Positions 27,587-36,331 of a stretch of DNA of 64,000 nt are shown one piece after another. The translations under genes and the position numbers were made by a program. The DNA is from Arthrobacter sp. V1I9. Lineage in GTDB: Bacteria; Actinomycetota; Actinomycetes; Actinomycetales; Micrococcaceae. The notes beneath the pieces are model-generated. The model had not been told where the DNA came from, searched no databases, and saw nothing but the letters and a program-made list of their open reading frames with translations. Every line of letters begins with the position of its first letter. Position 1 is the stretch's first letter. The DNA lies in NCBI RefSeq assembly GCF_030817075.1, contig NZ_JAUSYU010000001.1, positions 1,054,001 to 1,118,000 of the forward strand, read 5' to 3'.

Positions 27587-28543
27587 TTAGGCCGTTGCGA
27601 AACCGGATGCAGCAGCAGGGTCCACTGCTGACTTCTTCAGCACTCGTTTGATTCCTTTGACGGCTGTAGTGAAACGGTCGTCCAAGTCAGCCTTGTCGAG
27701 GATGATCACGGACCATCCAGCCGCCTCGAACGCTTTGTCCCTGCGCCGATCGCTTAGCCGCTGTGGCTCCTGAAGGTGATGTGCGCCGTCGTACTGGATG
27801 GCAACTCTCCGCCGTCTGAAGGCGAGATCCGCAGACGGCGATCGGGGGTCATCAGGCCGGAGGCTCAGTTGAAGCTCCGGCTCCGGAAGGTTGGCATCCA
27901 GCATTGCCAGGCGGAGGAAGGTTTCTGGAGGGGAGTCCGCACCCACGCGCATCAGGTCCAGTGCTTGCCTGGCCCGCACTACTCCTTGAAAGTTTGGGTG
28001 CCGGGCGACCATTGCGCGCAAACTGTCCAGGCACGCATACGGCTGTTCCCGGCCCTCCAGTCCGGGCCGTGGCAGCCTGATCAATTCGTCGCCCATAGCC
28101 ACCAGATCGTGCAGCGGCAGCATTCTCGCCATGTCGAGCCACGTACGCGCGCGGGTGCTGAGCCAAATCCCGTCCACAAACTCCACCTCGCCCGGGCCAA
28201 CCAGAACCCTGTGCCCGTGAATGCCCTTCCTGCGGGCCCCGGGAAGAGCCTTGGGCTTGCTGAGATGGAGTTCCACAGAGTCGGAGAGCCAGGCGGGCAG
28301 CCATGAATTCCGCAGCCGTGCTGCAGTGATGTGGGAAATCCAAGCTCCCGGCGTGGCCTCCGACAGGGCGCGGGCGGCATCTTCAAGGTCAAAATCCCAC
28401 GTGGAGGGGCGGTATAGTCCCCGACCAACATGAGCCACATCGTTGCGCCTCAGACGGCTGCGGGTCAGGCCAGCGCTCCGAGCCTTTTCGACAGTGAAGG
28501 GTTTGCTGGCCAGTTGCATCGGTAAGGGATGGAGGCTTTGCAT
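27587..28543 (-). CDS. AbiEi-like N-terminal plus DUF559 (VSR-fold) nuclease-like protein
   Basis: The protein has 318 residues. The N-terminal ~70 residues resemble the winged-helix AbiEi antitoxin-like domain (FTVEKARSAGLTRSRLRR, VGRGLYRPS). The C-terminus contains the DUF559/VSR-like nuclease core: SADLAFRRRRVAIQYDGAHH, then RDKAFEAAGWSVIILDKADL. Such proteins are common singletons in Arthrobacter and relatives and their role is unproven. No toxin partner (AbiEii) is adjacent, so I do not call it a toxin-antitoxin system. It is flanked on both sides by 32-bp-period tandem arrays. The start could be the second Met (MQLASKPF, 28519). Confidence 0.7.
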   Translation of the reverse strand: MQSLHPLPMQLASKPFTVEKARSAGLTRSRLRRNDVAHVGRGLYRPSTWDFDLEDAARALSEATPGAWISHITAARLRNSWLPAWLSDSVELHLSKPKALPGARRKGIHGHRVLVGPGEVEFVDGIWLSTRARTWLDMARMLPLHDLVAMGDELIRLPRPGLEGREQPYACLDSLRAMVARHPNFQGVVRARQALDLMRVGADSPPETFLRLAMLDANLPEPELQLSLRPDDPRSPSADLAFRRRRVAIQYDGAHHLQEPQRLSDRRRDKAFEAAGWSVIILDKADLDDRFTTAVKGIKRVLKKSAVDPAAASGFATA

Positions 28544-28633
28544 ACTGCATTCTCATCCATGCAACCGACTTGGCGTCAGAGTTATCCACAGGAACGCATC
28601 CCTTCAACGGAAGCGTCGATGAGCAGGAGAATC

Positions 28634-28736
28634 AGGTGAGCGCGGGTTGGGGATGGGGCGGTCGTAGGTGAGCGCGGGTTGGGGGTGGGGCGGTCGTAGG
28701 TGAGCGCGGGTCTGGGAGAGGGGTGGGTTAGGTGAG
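28634..28736. repeat. Tandem repeat array 2, exact 32-bp period, about 3.2 units
   Basis: Units begin AGGTGAGCGCGGGT at 28634, 28666 and 28698, with a partial AGGTGAGG at 28730. Units 1 and 2 differ at one base; unit 3 is diverged in its second half. The last unit runs into the fhs stop codon. Confidence 0.85.
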
Positions 28737-30404
28737 GCCCACCGGGTTGCCGGCGTCGTCCACGTCCATGCGCATCGCGGCCGGGGCGGCGGGCAGGCCG
28801 GGCATGGTCATTACGGCTCCGGTCAAGGCCACGATAAACCCCGCTCCGGTCTTGGGCAGGAGGTCGCGCACGTGGATGGTGAAGCCCTTGGGTGCGCCGA
28901 GGCGGGAGGCGTCGTCCGTGAACGAGTACTGGGTTTTGGCCATGCACACCGGCAGCCCGGACCAGCCGTTCCGCTCGATGTCGGCCAGCCGCTTCAGTGC
29001 CGGCACCGAGAAGTCGACGCCGTCCGCACCGTAGATCTCCTGGGCTATGGTCCGGATCTTGTCCTCCACCGGCAGTTCCAGCGGGTACAAATGACGGAAG
29101 CTGTTCGGCCCGTCCACCACACGGGCCACGAGGGCTGCCAGTTCGTCGCCGCCGTCGCCACCGCCGCCGCCTGCCCAGACATCCGCGACGGCGGCCAGGA
29201 CGCCTTCAGCTGCACACCAGGCCAGCAGCCAGTCGAGTTCCTCCTGGGTATCCGAAGAGAACCTGTTGATGGCCACCACCGGCGTCACACCGAACTTCTC
29301 CACGTTGCGCACATGCCGCCGCAGGTTCGCCACCCCGGCTTCAAGGGCCGCCAGGTCCGGCACCGTGAGCCGGTCTTTTGCCACCCCGCCCTGCATCTTG
29401 AGCGCCCGCACGGTGGCCACCACCACCACGGCTGAAGGGGCCAGGCCGCCAAACCGCGCCTTGATGTCCATAAACTTCTCGGCACCCAAATCAGCGCCGA
29501 AACCGGCTTCCGTAACAACGATGTCCGCGAGCCGCCGGGCCGTCTGGGTGGCGATAAGGGAGTTGCAGCCGTGGGCGATATTGGCGAACGGACCACCATG
29601 CACCAGGGCCGGGGTTCCGGCGATGGTCTGCACCAGGTTCGGTTTGATGGCCTCCTTCAGGAGCAGGGTCAGGGCGCCCTGCACCCCCAGATCCGCCACC
29701 GTGACCGGGGAACGGTCAAAGGTGTAGCCGAACGTGATCCGGCCCAGCCGCTCGCGGAGGTCCGCGAGATCGGTGGCCAGGCAGAAAACGGCCATGATCT
29801 CGGACGCCACGGTGATGTCAAACCCGTCCTGGCGGGGGACCCCCTGCGTCGGCCCGCCGAGCCCGATGACCACCTCCCGCAGGGCGCGGTCGTTCATGTC
29901 CAGCACCCGTTTAAAGGTCATCCGCCGGGGATCAATATTGAGTTCGTTGCCCTGGTACATGTGGTTGTCCACCAGCGCCATCAGGGCATTGTTTGCAGAC
30001 GTCACGGCGTGGAAGTCACCGGTGAAGTGCAGGTTGATCTCGTCCATCGGCAGCACCTGCGAGTACCCGCCGCCCGTGGCTCCGCCCTTCATGCCCAGGA
30101 CCGGGCCCAGCGACGGTTCCCGCAGCGCGATCATCACCCGATGCCCCGCCCGGGAAAGCGAGTCGGCCAGCCCTACCGTGGTAGTTGATTTCCCTTCGCC
30201 GGCCGGGGTGGGGGACATGGCCGAGACCAGCACCACCTTCCCGTGCGGCGGCGGCGCCGAAAGCGCCGCAGGATCAATTTTCGCCTTGTACCGCCCGTAT
30301 AGTTCCACCGCCTCTACGTTGATGCCTGCGGCGGTTGCAATCCCCTCGATGGGCCGGATCCGTGCCGCGCGGGCGATCTCAAGGTCACTCGGGGTAGCAG
30401 GCAT
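28728..30404 (-). CDS. fhs: Formate--tetrahydrofolate ligase
   Basis: The 558-residue enzyme joins formate to tetrahydrofolate with ATP, giving 10-formyl-THF. The P-loop is [20 protein letters not shown]. Other conserved stretches are [45 protein letters not shown] and [29 protein letters not shown] is also present. AAGGAC lies about 8 bases before ATG 30404. A 17-bp-period repeat lies just upstream. Its 10-formyl-THF supports purine synthesis, consistent with the purine genes later in the window but not linked to them. Confidence 0.96.
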   Translation of the reverse strand: MPATPSDLEIARAARIRPIEGIATAAGINVEAVELYGRYKAKIDPAALSAPPPHGKVVLVSAMSPTPAGEGKSTTTVGLADSLSRAGHRVMIALREPSLGPVLGMKGGATGGGYSQVLPMDEINLHFTGDFHAVTSANNALMALVDNHMYQGNELNIDPRRMTFKRVLDMNDRALREVVIGLGGPTQGVPRQDGFDITVASEIMAVFCLATDLADLRERLGRITFGYTFDRSPVTVADLGVQGALTLLLKEAIKPNLVQTIAGTPALVHGGPFANIAHGCNSLIATQTARRLADIVVTEAGFGADLGAEKFMDIKARFGGLAPSAVVVVATVRALKMQGGVAKDRLTVPDLAALEAGVANLRRHVRNVEKFGVTPVVAINRFSSDTQEELDWLLAWCAAEGVLAAVADVWAGGGGGDGGDELAALVARVVDGPNSFRHLYPLELPVEDKIRTIAQEIYGADGVDFSVPALKRLADIERNGWSGLPVCMAKTQYSFTDDASRLGAPKGFTIHVRDLLPKTGAGFIVALTGAVMTMPGLPAAPAAMRMDVDDAGNPVGLT

Positions 30405-30418
30405 CTTTGTCCTTTGCT

Positions 30419-30466
30419 GGAGCGGTAGGGCGTCTGGAGCGGTAGGGCGACGTAAGCGGAGGGGCA
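30419..30466 (-). promoter_or_regulatory. 17-bp-period direct repeat upstream of fhs
   Basis: On the plus strand GGAGCGGTAGGGCG occurs at 30419 and 30436. A degenerate third copy (9 of 14 matches) is at 30453. It occupies most of the 71-bp gap between mshA and fhs and could be a regulatory protein site. Confidence 0.5.
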
Positions 30467-30475
30467 GTTAAAGCG

Positions 30476-31738
30476 TTACGAGGCAGGAACGGTGGTCAGG
30501 GGATGGCTTACCTGCTTGTCGACGGCGGCGTGGTAAGTCTCGAGCGTGATGGCGGCGGTGCGCTGCCACCCCGAGTTCTGGGCGCGGATGGCGGCTGCCC
30601 GCCCCATGTCTTCACGGGTGACGGGGTCGTCATACAGGGCCTCCAGAGCATCTGCCCAGTCCGAGGCGTGGTGGCCGTCCACCAACAGCCCCGTCCTGCC
30701 GTCAAAAATTGCCCGCGATAGGCCGCCGACCCGCGTGGCCACCACCGGGGTGCCGCAGGCCTGCGCTTCAAGCGCTACCAGCCCAAAGGACTCGCTGTAG
30801 GACGGCATCACCACCACGTCAGCCGCCCGGAACCATGCAGCCAGCTCCGGTGAATTCACGGGCGGAAGCTGCGTGACGACGTCGTCCATCCCCGCCTCGG
30901 CAACCAGCCGCCGGAGGTTGAACTCCTTGTTCCCGCTTAACGAGCCGAGGATGGTGAGCCGCAGGTTAATGTCCGGCCGCCGGCGCCGTAACAGGGCCGC
31001 CGCCTTCACCAGGATCTGTGGCCCTTTCAGCCGCTGGATCCGGCCCGCGAAAACCAGGTGGAAAGTCTCCGGGCTGATGCCCCGCTCCGTCCGCGATTTG
31101 GCGCGGAACGCAGGCGTGAAGGTGCTGAGGTCGACCCCGGGCGGGGCGATGTCTATCCGGTCGTACGAGGCGCCGTAATGCGACACCAACTCGGCCGCCT
31201 CCGCGCTGGTGTTGGCAATCAGCCGCGCGGCACCGTCCACAATCCGGTGCTCACCCAGCTCGCGGCGGCGTGGCTCGGGCTGCTCACCGGACTCGAGCAG
31301 CAGGTTCTTGACCTTGGCCATGGTGTGCATGGTGTGGACCAGCGGCACGCCCCACAGTTCGGACAGCTCCAGGCCGGCAATGCCGGACACCCAGTAGTGC
31401 GAATGGATGACGTCGTACCGCCCGTGCGGCTGCCGCTGCCGGATCTGCTCGATCTCGTCCACCATATGGTGGAGAAGTCCGGGAAGCTCTTCCTTCGGAA
31501 TTTTCTTTGTGGGCCCGGCGAGGACGTTGTGGACACACACCCCTGGATCGGGGTGCTCGACGGCGGGCTGGCTGGCTGAGGTGGAACGCGTAAAGATCTC
31601 CACTTCCACACCTGCCTCGGCCAGTGCGGAGGCCAGTTCACGGATGTACACGTTCATGCCGCCGGCATCGCCGGAACCCGGCTGCTCCATGGGGGAGGTG
31701 TGGAGGGACAGTAAAGCCACCCTGCGGACCGGTGCCAC
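30476..31738 (-). CDS. mshA: D-inositol-3-phosphate glycosyltransferase (mycothiol synthesis)
   Basis: The 420-residue GT4 glycosyltransferase transfers GlcNAc from UDP-GlcNAc to inositol-3-phosphate, the first step of mycothiol synthesis. The MshA-specific N-terminus is LLSLHTSPMEQPGSGDAGGMNVYIREL. DVIHSHYWVSGIAGLEL, FVFAGRIQRLKGP-type nucleotide-binding and the EX7E-like SYSESFGLVALEAQACGTPVV follow. The GTG start at 31738 has a perfect AAGGAGG ribosome-binding site. Mycothiol is the main low-molecular-weight thiol of actinobacteria. ino1 nearby supplies the acceptor. Confidence 0.94.
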   Translation of the reverse strand: MAPVRRVALLSLHTSPMEQPGSGDAGGMNVYIRELASALAEAGVEVEIFTRSTSASQPAVEHPDPGVCVHNVLAGPTKKIPKEELPGLLHHMVDEIEQIRQRQPHGRYDVIHSHYWVSGIAGLELSELWGVPLVHTMHTMAKVKNLLLESGEQPEPRRRELGEHRIVDGAARLIANTSAEAAELVSHYGASYDRIDIAPPGVDLSTFTPAFRAKSRTERGISPETFHLVFAGRIQRLKGPQILVKAAALLRRRRPDINLRLTILGSLSGNKEFNLRRLVAEAGMDDVVTQLPPVNSPELAAWFRAADVVVMPSYSESFGLVALEAQACGTPVVATRVGGLSRAIFDGRTGLLVDGHHASDWADALEALYDDPVTREDMGRAAAIRAQNSGWQRTAAITLETYHAAVDKQVSHPLTTVPAS

Positions 31739-31756
31739 GGGACCTCCTTCCGGCCA

Positions 31757-31819
31757 CCGGCGCGGGATGACGCGCCGGGTCAGTGCTGGGCATTCGATAA
31801 AACACTACTCCTGTGTCAA
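31757..31819 (-). promoter_or_regulatory. mshA promoter and leader hairpin
   Basis: TTGACA (minus strand, 31814-31819) and TCGAAT (31792-31797) are 16 bases apart. The leader then contains CCGGCGCG pairing with CGCGCCGG (31757-31778), about 20 bases before the start. The -35 overlaps the 3' end of the upstream glycosidase gene. Confidence 0.5.
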
Positions 31820-33234
31820 CGCGTCCCGCCGCGCCACATCTTCCCCAAAGCCGGAAACGCCTCCTCGTAGCCCGCAAGCAATGCCGCGCCCAGCTCTTCG
31901 GACCCCACGAGCGGGTGCCGGGCAAAGGCCTGCACTGCCGGCTCCCGGTCACCCTCCACCGCTGCCCGCACGGTCAGCCGCTCCACGTCCTTCACCTGCC
32001 GCAGCAGCCCGAGTTGCTCCGGCGGGGGAGGCTGCTGGGCCAGCGGCAGCGCGCCGTCGGGCGTCACGGTGCAGGGAAGTTCGACGACGGCGTCCGCCGG
32101 CAGGCCCGGAATGGCGGCTGTGGGGGTGGCCAACGGAGTGGTGGTTGGGGTGGGAGCGGCGGGCGCGCCAGCGGAAGGCAGGGTGTTGCGGGTGTTCAGG
32201 ATCAGCTGCGCGTCCCCGGACCCGGACAGGGCACGCATGGCTGCCAGCGCCACCCGCTCATAGCCGCCGCCGGCGAGGTCGGACTCATCGCGGTGTTCGT
32301 CCTTCCCGCGGGCCTCCGCCAGATAGCCCTCTTCCCGTGACCGGCGCGCGGCTTCCCACAACTCAAAGGCCTCATTGCCCGCTGCAGCCAGACGCGGGTA
32401 CAGCTCCTGTTGCTGGCTGTGGATGGATTCTCCGCGGGTGGCGGGCATGGCACGCATCGCCTCCCGCGCGGCGTCCTGCTGGTAGTAGTAATACAGGTAC
32501 TCATTGGGAAGCGCGCCGAGGCGGGCAAGGAACGGCTGCGGAAACAGCCGGCCCTCCTCGAAGGATTGAAGGGCCTGCGGATCCGAAAGCAGCGCTGGAA
32601 GGACGTCCCGTCCGCCGGACTCCAGCCGGTACAGCCAGCCCAAATGGTTCAGCCCGTAGTAGCCCACGCCGTCGAGCGTTCCTTCCGGCAGGGTAACGCC
32701 GGCGGCCCGGGCGGCGCGGTGCACCAGGCCGCCCGCGGAGTCGCAGATCCCGATGGCGCGCGTGCCAAGTACCGGCAGGAGTGCCTCGGTGACCATGCCG
32801 GCGGGGTTGGTGAAGTTGATCAGCCACGCATCCGGGCAGTGTTCCTTCATTGACCGCGCCAGGGCCATCATGTGGGGAATGGTCCGGAGGGCGTAGGAAA
32901 TACCGCCGGCACCGGTGGTTTCCTGCCCCAGGAGGCCCAGGTCCTGAGCGACCCTCTCGTCCAGGATCCGTCCGGCGGTGCCGCCGGGACGGATGGCGGC
33001 AAACACCATCTGCGTTCCCGCCAACGCTTCCGGGAGGTCGGTGGTGGGATGGACCGGCAGCCGGGGACCTGGCACGTGCATGCTGCGCAGGACCGCTGTC
33101 ACAGCGACAAGGCGGGAGAGATCGACGTCGTACAGCACCAGTTCGGTGACCAGGCCTTTATAGGGGCGGGCGACCAGCGCCCGGTAGATCAGCGGAACCC
33201 GGAAACCACCACCGCCGACAATCAGAAGCCGCAT
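31816..33234 (-). CDS. GH4 family 6-phospho-beta-glucosidase-like glycosidase
   Basis: A 472-residue GH4 enzyme, which uses NAD and a divalent metal. The N-terminal Rossmann motif is MRLLIVGGGGFRVPLIYRAL. FAAIRPGGTAGRILDE, GQETTGAGGISYALRTIP, NFTNPAGMVTEA and the metal-binding GICDSAGG region are present, followed by YYGLNHLGW. A typical GH4 Cys-metal motif is GxCxxP; here it reads CDSAGG. The start at 33234 is preferred over 33267 because it opens the Rossmann fold directly and lies 7 nt after TAGACT (33242-33247). A low-complexity insertion (SAGAPAAPTPTTTPLATPT) sits at about residues 355-380. Confidence 0.85.
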   Translation of the reverse strand: MRLLIVGGGGFRVPLIYRALVARPYKGLVTELVLYDVDLSRLVAVTAVLRSMHVPGPRLPVHPTTDLPEALAGTQMVFAAIRPGGTAGRILDERVAQDLGLLGQETTGAGGISYALRTIPHMMALARSMKEHCPDAWLINFTNPAGMVTEALLPVLGTRAIGICDSAGGLVHRAARAAGVTLPEGTLDGVGYYGLNHLGWLYRLESGGRDVLPALLSDPQALQSFEEGRLFPQPFLARLGALPNEYLYYYYQQDAAREAMRAMPATRGESIHSQQQELYPRLAAAGNEAFELWEAARRSREEGYLAEARGKDEHRDESDLAGGGYERVALAAMRALSGSGDAQLILNTRNTLPSAGAPAAPTPTTTPLATPTAAIPGLPADAVVELPCTVTPDGALPLAQQPPPPEQLGLLRQVKDVERLTVRAAVEGDREPAVQAFARHPLVGSEELGAALLAGYEEAFPALGKMWRGGTR

Positions 33235-33241
33235 AATCAGC

Positions 33242-33309
33242 AGTCTAGGCGCGGGTGTCCGCGGCACCTACGGCCGCCCCTACCGGATGTCGGTAGCAAG
33301 GCGTAGTGT
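33242..33309. promoter_or_regulatory. Back-to-back leaderless promoters for the GH4 and PfkB genes
   Basis: On the minus strand TAGACT (33242-33247) lies 7 nt before the GH4 ATG. On the plus strand TAGTGT (33304-33309) lies 7 nt before the kinase ATG. The 82-bp gap therefore holds two divergent promoters. Confidence 0.55.
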
Positions 33310-33316
33310 GCGGCAC

Positions 33317-34408
33317 ATGGACGCGATTCCAGCACGCCCGTTTGACCCCCTGGCCGCCGTCCGCTCGCCCTCGGACCCCGGATTTGATGTGCTGCTGGCA
33401 GGAACGGTGTTCCAGGACATCATCTTTACCGGCCTGCCCCACGGACCCGAACCTGGCACGGAAATCTGGAGCGACGGCATGGGCAGCTGCCCCGGCGGGG
33501 TTGCCAACCAGGCTATCGCTGCGGCACGCCTGGGACTCCGCACCGGCCTGGCCGCGGCCTTCGGCGACGACGGCTACGGGGACTTCAACTGGAGAATCCT
33601 GTCCAGCCAGGAGCACGTGGACCTCAGCCTGTCACGGAAGGTCCCCGGGTGGCACTCGCCGGTTACGGTTTCGCTGTGCGTCGACAAGGACCGGTCGCTG
33701 GTGACCCACGGCCATGCAGCGCCGGTGACGGCGTCGGAGCTTATCGGGGACCCGCCTCCCGCGCTCGCCGGCATCGCGGAAGTAGGACTGGACGTTGAGC
33801 CGTGGGCCAAGGATGCACACCAGGCGGGGGTAAAGCTGTTCGGGGACGTCGGGTGGGATCCCAGCGGCGTATGGGCACCGGTCCGGCTGGAGAACCTGCA
33901 GTATTTCCACGCGTTCCTGCCCAACCAGCGCGAGGCCATGGCGTTTACCGGCAAGGACGATCCGTGGACCGCTCTGTACGCGCTGGCGGACCGGGTGCCG
34001 GTTGCCGTGGTGACGCTCGGGCCGCAGGGGGCCATGGCAGTTGATTCCGAAACCGGGGAAGAGGAGTGGGTGCCTTCCTTGCCCGTTAAAGCCTTCGACC
34101 CCACCGGCGCCGGTGACTGTTTCGACGCCGCGTTCATCGTTGGAAGCCTGGCCGGCTGGCCGCTGGGGAACAGGCTGCGTTTCGCGAACCTTTGTGCCTC
34201 GCTGGCGGTACAGGAGGTGGGAGGATCGCTGGCCGCGCCGGGCTGGGGCGACATCGCTGACTGGTGGCAGCGGGCCAATGCCCGGCCCGAACGGCAGACC
34301 AGCCAGTGGCTCCGGCGGTTCTCCTTCCTGGCCGACATTGTCCATGACGTGCCGCTCGCAGCCCAGCGCAGGGCATCGGCAACCATCGCGCACCTCTCGG
34401 ACGCCTGA
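33317..34408 (+). CDS. PfkB-family carbohydrate kinase
   Basis: A 363-residue ribokinase-superfamily protein. The N-terminal DVLLAGTVFQDIIFTGLP and CPGGVANQAIAAARLGL, and the C-terminal DPTGAGDCFDAAFIVGSL with the catalytic Asp, are the PfkB signatures. The sugar substrate cannot be told from sequence. It is divergent from the GH4 phospho-glycosidase, so a shared carbohydrate pathway is possible. Start ATG 33317 is chosen by its -10 box 7 nt upstream. The last ~60 residues are an unusual C-terminal extension. Confidence 0.88.
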   Translation: MDAIPARPFDPLAAVRSPSDPGFDVLLAGTVFQDIIFTGLPHGPEPGTEIWSDGMGSCPGGVANQAIAAARLGLRTGLAAAFGDDGYGDFNWRILSSQEHVDLSLSRKVPGWHSPVTVSLCVDKDRSLVTHGHAAPVTASELIGDPPPALAGIAEVGLDVEPWAKDAHQAGVKLFGDVGWDPSGVWAPVRLENLQYFHAFLPNQREAMAFTGKDDPWTALYALADRVPVAVVTLGPQGAMAVDSETGEEEWVPSLPVKAFDPTGAGDCFDAAFIVGSLAGWPLGNRLRFANLCASLAVQEVGGSLAAPGWGDIADWWQRANARPERQTSQWLRRFSFLADIVHDVPLAAQRRASATIAHLSDA

Positions 34409-34432
34409 TTATTCGGCCCGAAGCGCCAGCAC

Positions 34433-34438
34433 TAGAAT
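34433..34438 (+). promoter_or_regulatory. -10 box for leaderless alr
   Basis: TAGAAT lies 7 nt before the alr GTG. It is the only promoter seen for the alr-tsaE-tsaB-rimI-tsaD unit. Confidence 0.6.
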
Positions 34439-34445
34439 CACTAGG

Positions 34446-35666
34446 GTGACTTACCCCGCAACAACCGGTGATTTCGACGCCGCCCCGGCACAGGACCCCC
34501 GCAACGAACGGTCCGCCGTGATCGACCTTGACGCGATCCGGCACAACGTCCGCCGGTTGGCGGCGGCAGCTTCCCCGGCAAAAGTGTTGGCGGTGGTGAA
34601 GGCGGATGCCTACGGACACGGCGCCGTCCCGGTGGCCCGCGCTGCCATGGAAGCCGGTGCCTCCTGGCTGGGGGTCGCCCACATCTCCGAAGCCCTGGCG
34701 CTGCGTGCTGCCGGAATCGACGCGCCGCTGCTCGCCTGGCTGCACACCACGGAAAGCAACTTCGGCGCAGCGGTGGCAGCCGGCGTCGACATCGGGTGCT
34801 CGGGCTGGGAACTTGACCGTATTGTCGCGGCTGCCCGGGAGCAGGAGCGTCCGGCCCGCATCCATCTGAAAGTGGACACCGGCCTGGGCCGCAACGGTGC
34901 AACGCTTGATACCTGGGACCACCTGGTAGGCGAGGCCATGGAATACCAGGACCAAGGGCTGCTGCGCGTGGTTGGGATCTTCTCCCACCTCGCCGTCGCC
35001 GACGAACCGGAGCGGCCGGAGACCGACGAGCAGCTCGCGGCGTTCAGGGAAGCACTTGCTGTGGCCGAGGATGCCGGCGTTGACCCAGAGGTCCGGCACC
35101 TGGCCAATACACCGGCAACGCTGTCCCGCCCGGACACCCACTTTGACCTGGTCCGCGTGGGCCTGGGGATCTACGGGTTGTCGCCCTTCGAAGGGCAGAC
35201 GTCCGCCGAGCTGGGGCTCCGCCCTGCCATGACGCTCCGGACCCTGGTGTCGCAGTGCAAGGAGGTCCCGGACGGGCAAGGCGTTTCCTATGGACTCCGC
35301 TACCGCACCAGTGGCCCCAGCACGCTCGGCCTGATCCCGGTGGGCTACGCCGACGGGGTGCCCCGCATCGCCACCGGCGGGCCCGTCCGCGTGGCCGGCA
35401 CAACGTACCCCGTGGTGGGACGCATCGCCATGGACCAGATGGTCATCGACCTCGGGAACACCGGCCCTGCCAGTGCAGGCCTGCTGGGCGCCGAAGCCGA
35501 GCTGTTCGGGGACGGTGCCGACGGCGGCCCCACCGCTGATGACTGGGCGCGCGCGGCCGGAACCATCAACTACGAGATCGTCACCCGGATCAGCCCGCGG
35601 GTTCCCCGCCGCTTCATCAACGAACAGGCCCCCGCCGTCCTGCAGGCTTCGGAGGGGGCGGCATGA
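34446..35666 (+). CDS. alr: Alanine racemase
   Basis: The 406-residue fold-III PLP enzyme interconverts L- and D-alanine for peptidoglycan. The PLP lysine is in LAVVKADAYGHGAVPVA (Lys52). Further motifs are HLKVDTGLGRNG, the VGLGIYGLSPF loop, and GVSYGLRYRT before the catalytic-Tyr region (PVGYADGVPR). GRIAMDQMVIDLG completes the set. GTG 34446 is chosen for its leaderless promoter; longer upstream readings overlap the kinase gene. It heads a tightly overlapping operon with the tRNA t6A genes. Confidence 0.96.
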   Translation: MTYPATTGDFDAAPAQDPRNERSAVIDLDAIRHNVRRLAAAASPAKVLAVVKADAYGHGAVPVARAAMEAGASWLGVAHISEALALRAAGIDAPLLAWLHTTESNFGAAVAAGVDIGCSGWELDRIVAAAREQERPARIHLKVDTGLGRNGATLDTWDHLVGEAMEYQDQGLLRVVGIFSHLAVADEPERPETDEQLAAFREALAVAEDAGVDPEVRHLANTPATLSRPDTHFDLVRVGLGIYGLSPFEGQTSAELGLRPAMTLRTLVSQCKEVPDGQGVSYGLRYRTSGPSTLGLIPVGYADGVPRIATGGPVRVAGTTYPVVGRIAMDQMVIDLGNTGPASAGLLGAEAELFGDGADGGPTADDWARAAGTINYEIVTRISPRVPRRFINEQAPAVLQASEGAA

Positions 35667-36331
35667 ACGCGCCCGAGCCCCGTGCTGCCCCGGAGAACGG
35701 TGAGGCACGTCCCAACTGGGAAAAGACCTTCACGGCGACGACGGCGGACCAGACCCACGCGCTCGCTGTGCGCCTGGCGGCGGTCCTGGAAGCCGGGGAC
35801 CTGCTGGTGCTCTCCGGCGAGCTGGGTGCCGGGAAAACCACCTTCACCCAGGGTTTGGGGGAGGGGCTGGGCGTCCGCGCCGGCATCATTTCCCCCACGT
35901 TCGTGCTGGTCCGCATCCACCCCAACCTGCCGGACGGGCCGCGTCCGGGCGGCCCGGACCTGGTCCACGTGGATGCCTACCGCCTTGGCTCAGCCGCGGA
36001 GATTGACGACATCGACCTTGAGAACACGCTCGATTCGTCCGTGACGGTTGTTGAATGGGGCCACGACCGGGTGGAGCACCTGAGCGAGAGCCGGCTGGAG
36101 ATCGACCTGCACCGGGCAATCGGGCTGGGCGGAACGGGACTCAACGGCACGGGCCTCGGCGCTGCTGGCCCAGCTGCCGGGGCGGGCAACGGTTTCCGCA
36201 GGTCCGACGGCGGCACCCTGGACTTCGAGACTGAGGACACTGACGAGCCCCGGACCATCGTGATGCGCGGTTATGGTCCGCGCTGGCCATTCGTTCCCGA
36301 ACCTGTGGCAGCCTTTGAAGGGAAAGCCTGA
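35663..36331 (+). CDS. tsaE: tRNA threonylcarbamoyladenosine biosynthesis ATPase TsaE
   Basis: A P-loop ATPase that works with TsaB and TsaD to make the t6A modification of ANN-decoding tRNAs. Walker A is SGELGAGKTTFTQGL, followed by ISPTFVLVRIH, HVDAYRLGSAAEIDDIDLE and VVEWGHDRVE. At 222 residues it is longer than the usual ~150-160. The extra is a Gly-rich segment (GLGGTGLNGTGLGAAGP) and a C-terminal tail ending RGYGPRWPFVPEPV. It overlaps the alr stop (ATGA) and the tsaB start. Confidence 0.94.
   Translation: MNAPEPRAAPENGEARPNWEKTFTATTADQTHALAVRLAAVLEAGDLLVLSGELGAGKTTFTQGLGEGLGVRAGIISPTFVLVRIHPNLPDGPRPGGPDLVHVDAYRLGSAAEIDDIDLENTLDSSVTVVEWGHDRVEHLSESRLEIDLHRAIGLGGTGLNGTGLGAAGPAAGAGNGFRRSDGGTLDFETEDTDEPRTIVMRGYGPRWPFVPEPVAAFEGKA

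Noticed and set aside
27587..28543. Type IV toxin-antitoxin system
   Set aside because: Only an AbiEi-like head is present, fused to a nuclease-like domain; no AbiEii toxin is adjacent.
27360..28736. CRISPR array
   Set aside because: The 32-bp units are contiguous tandem copies without unique spacers, and there are no cas genes.
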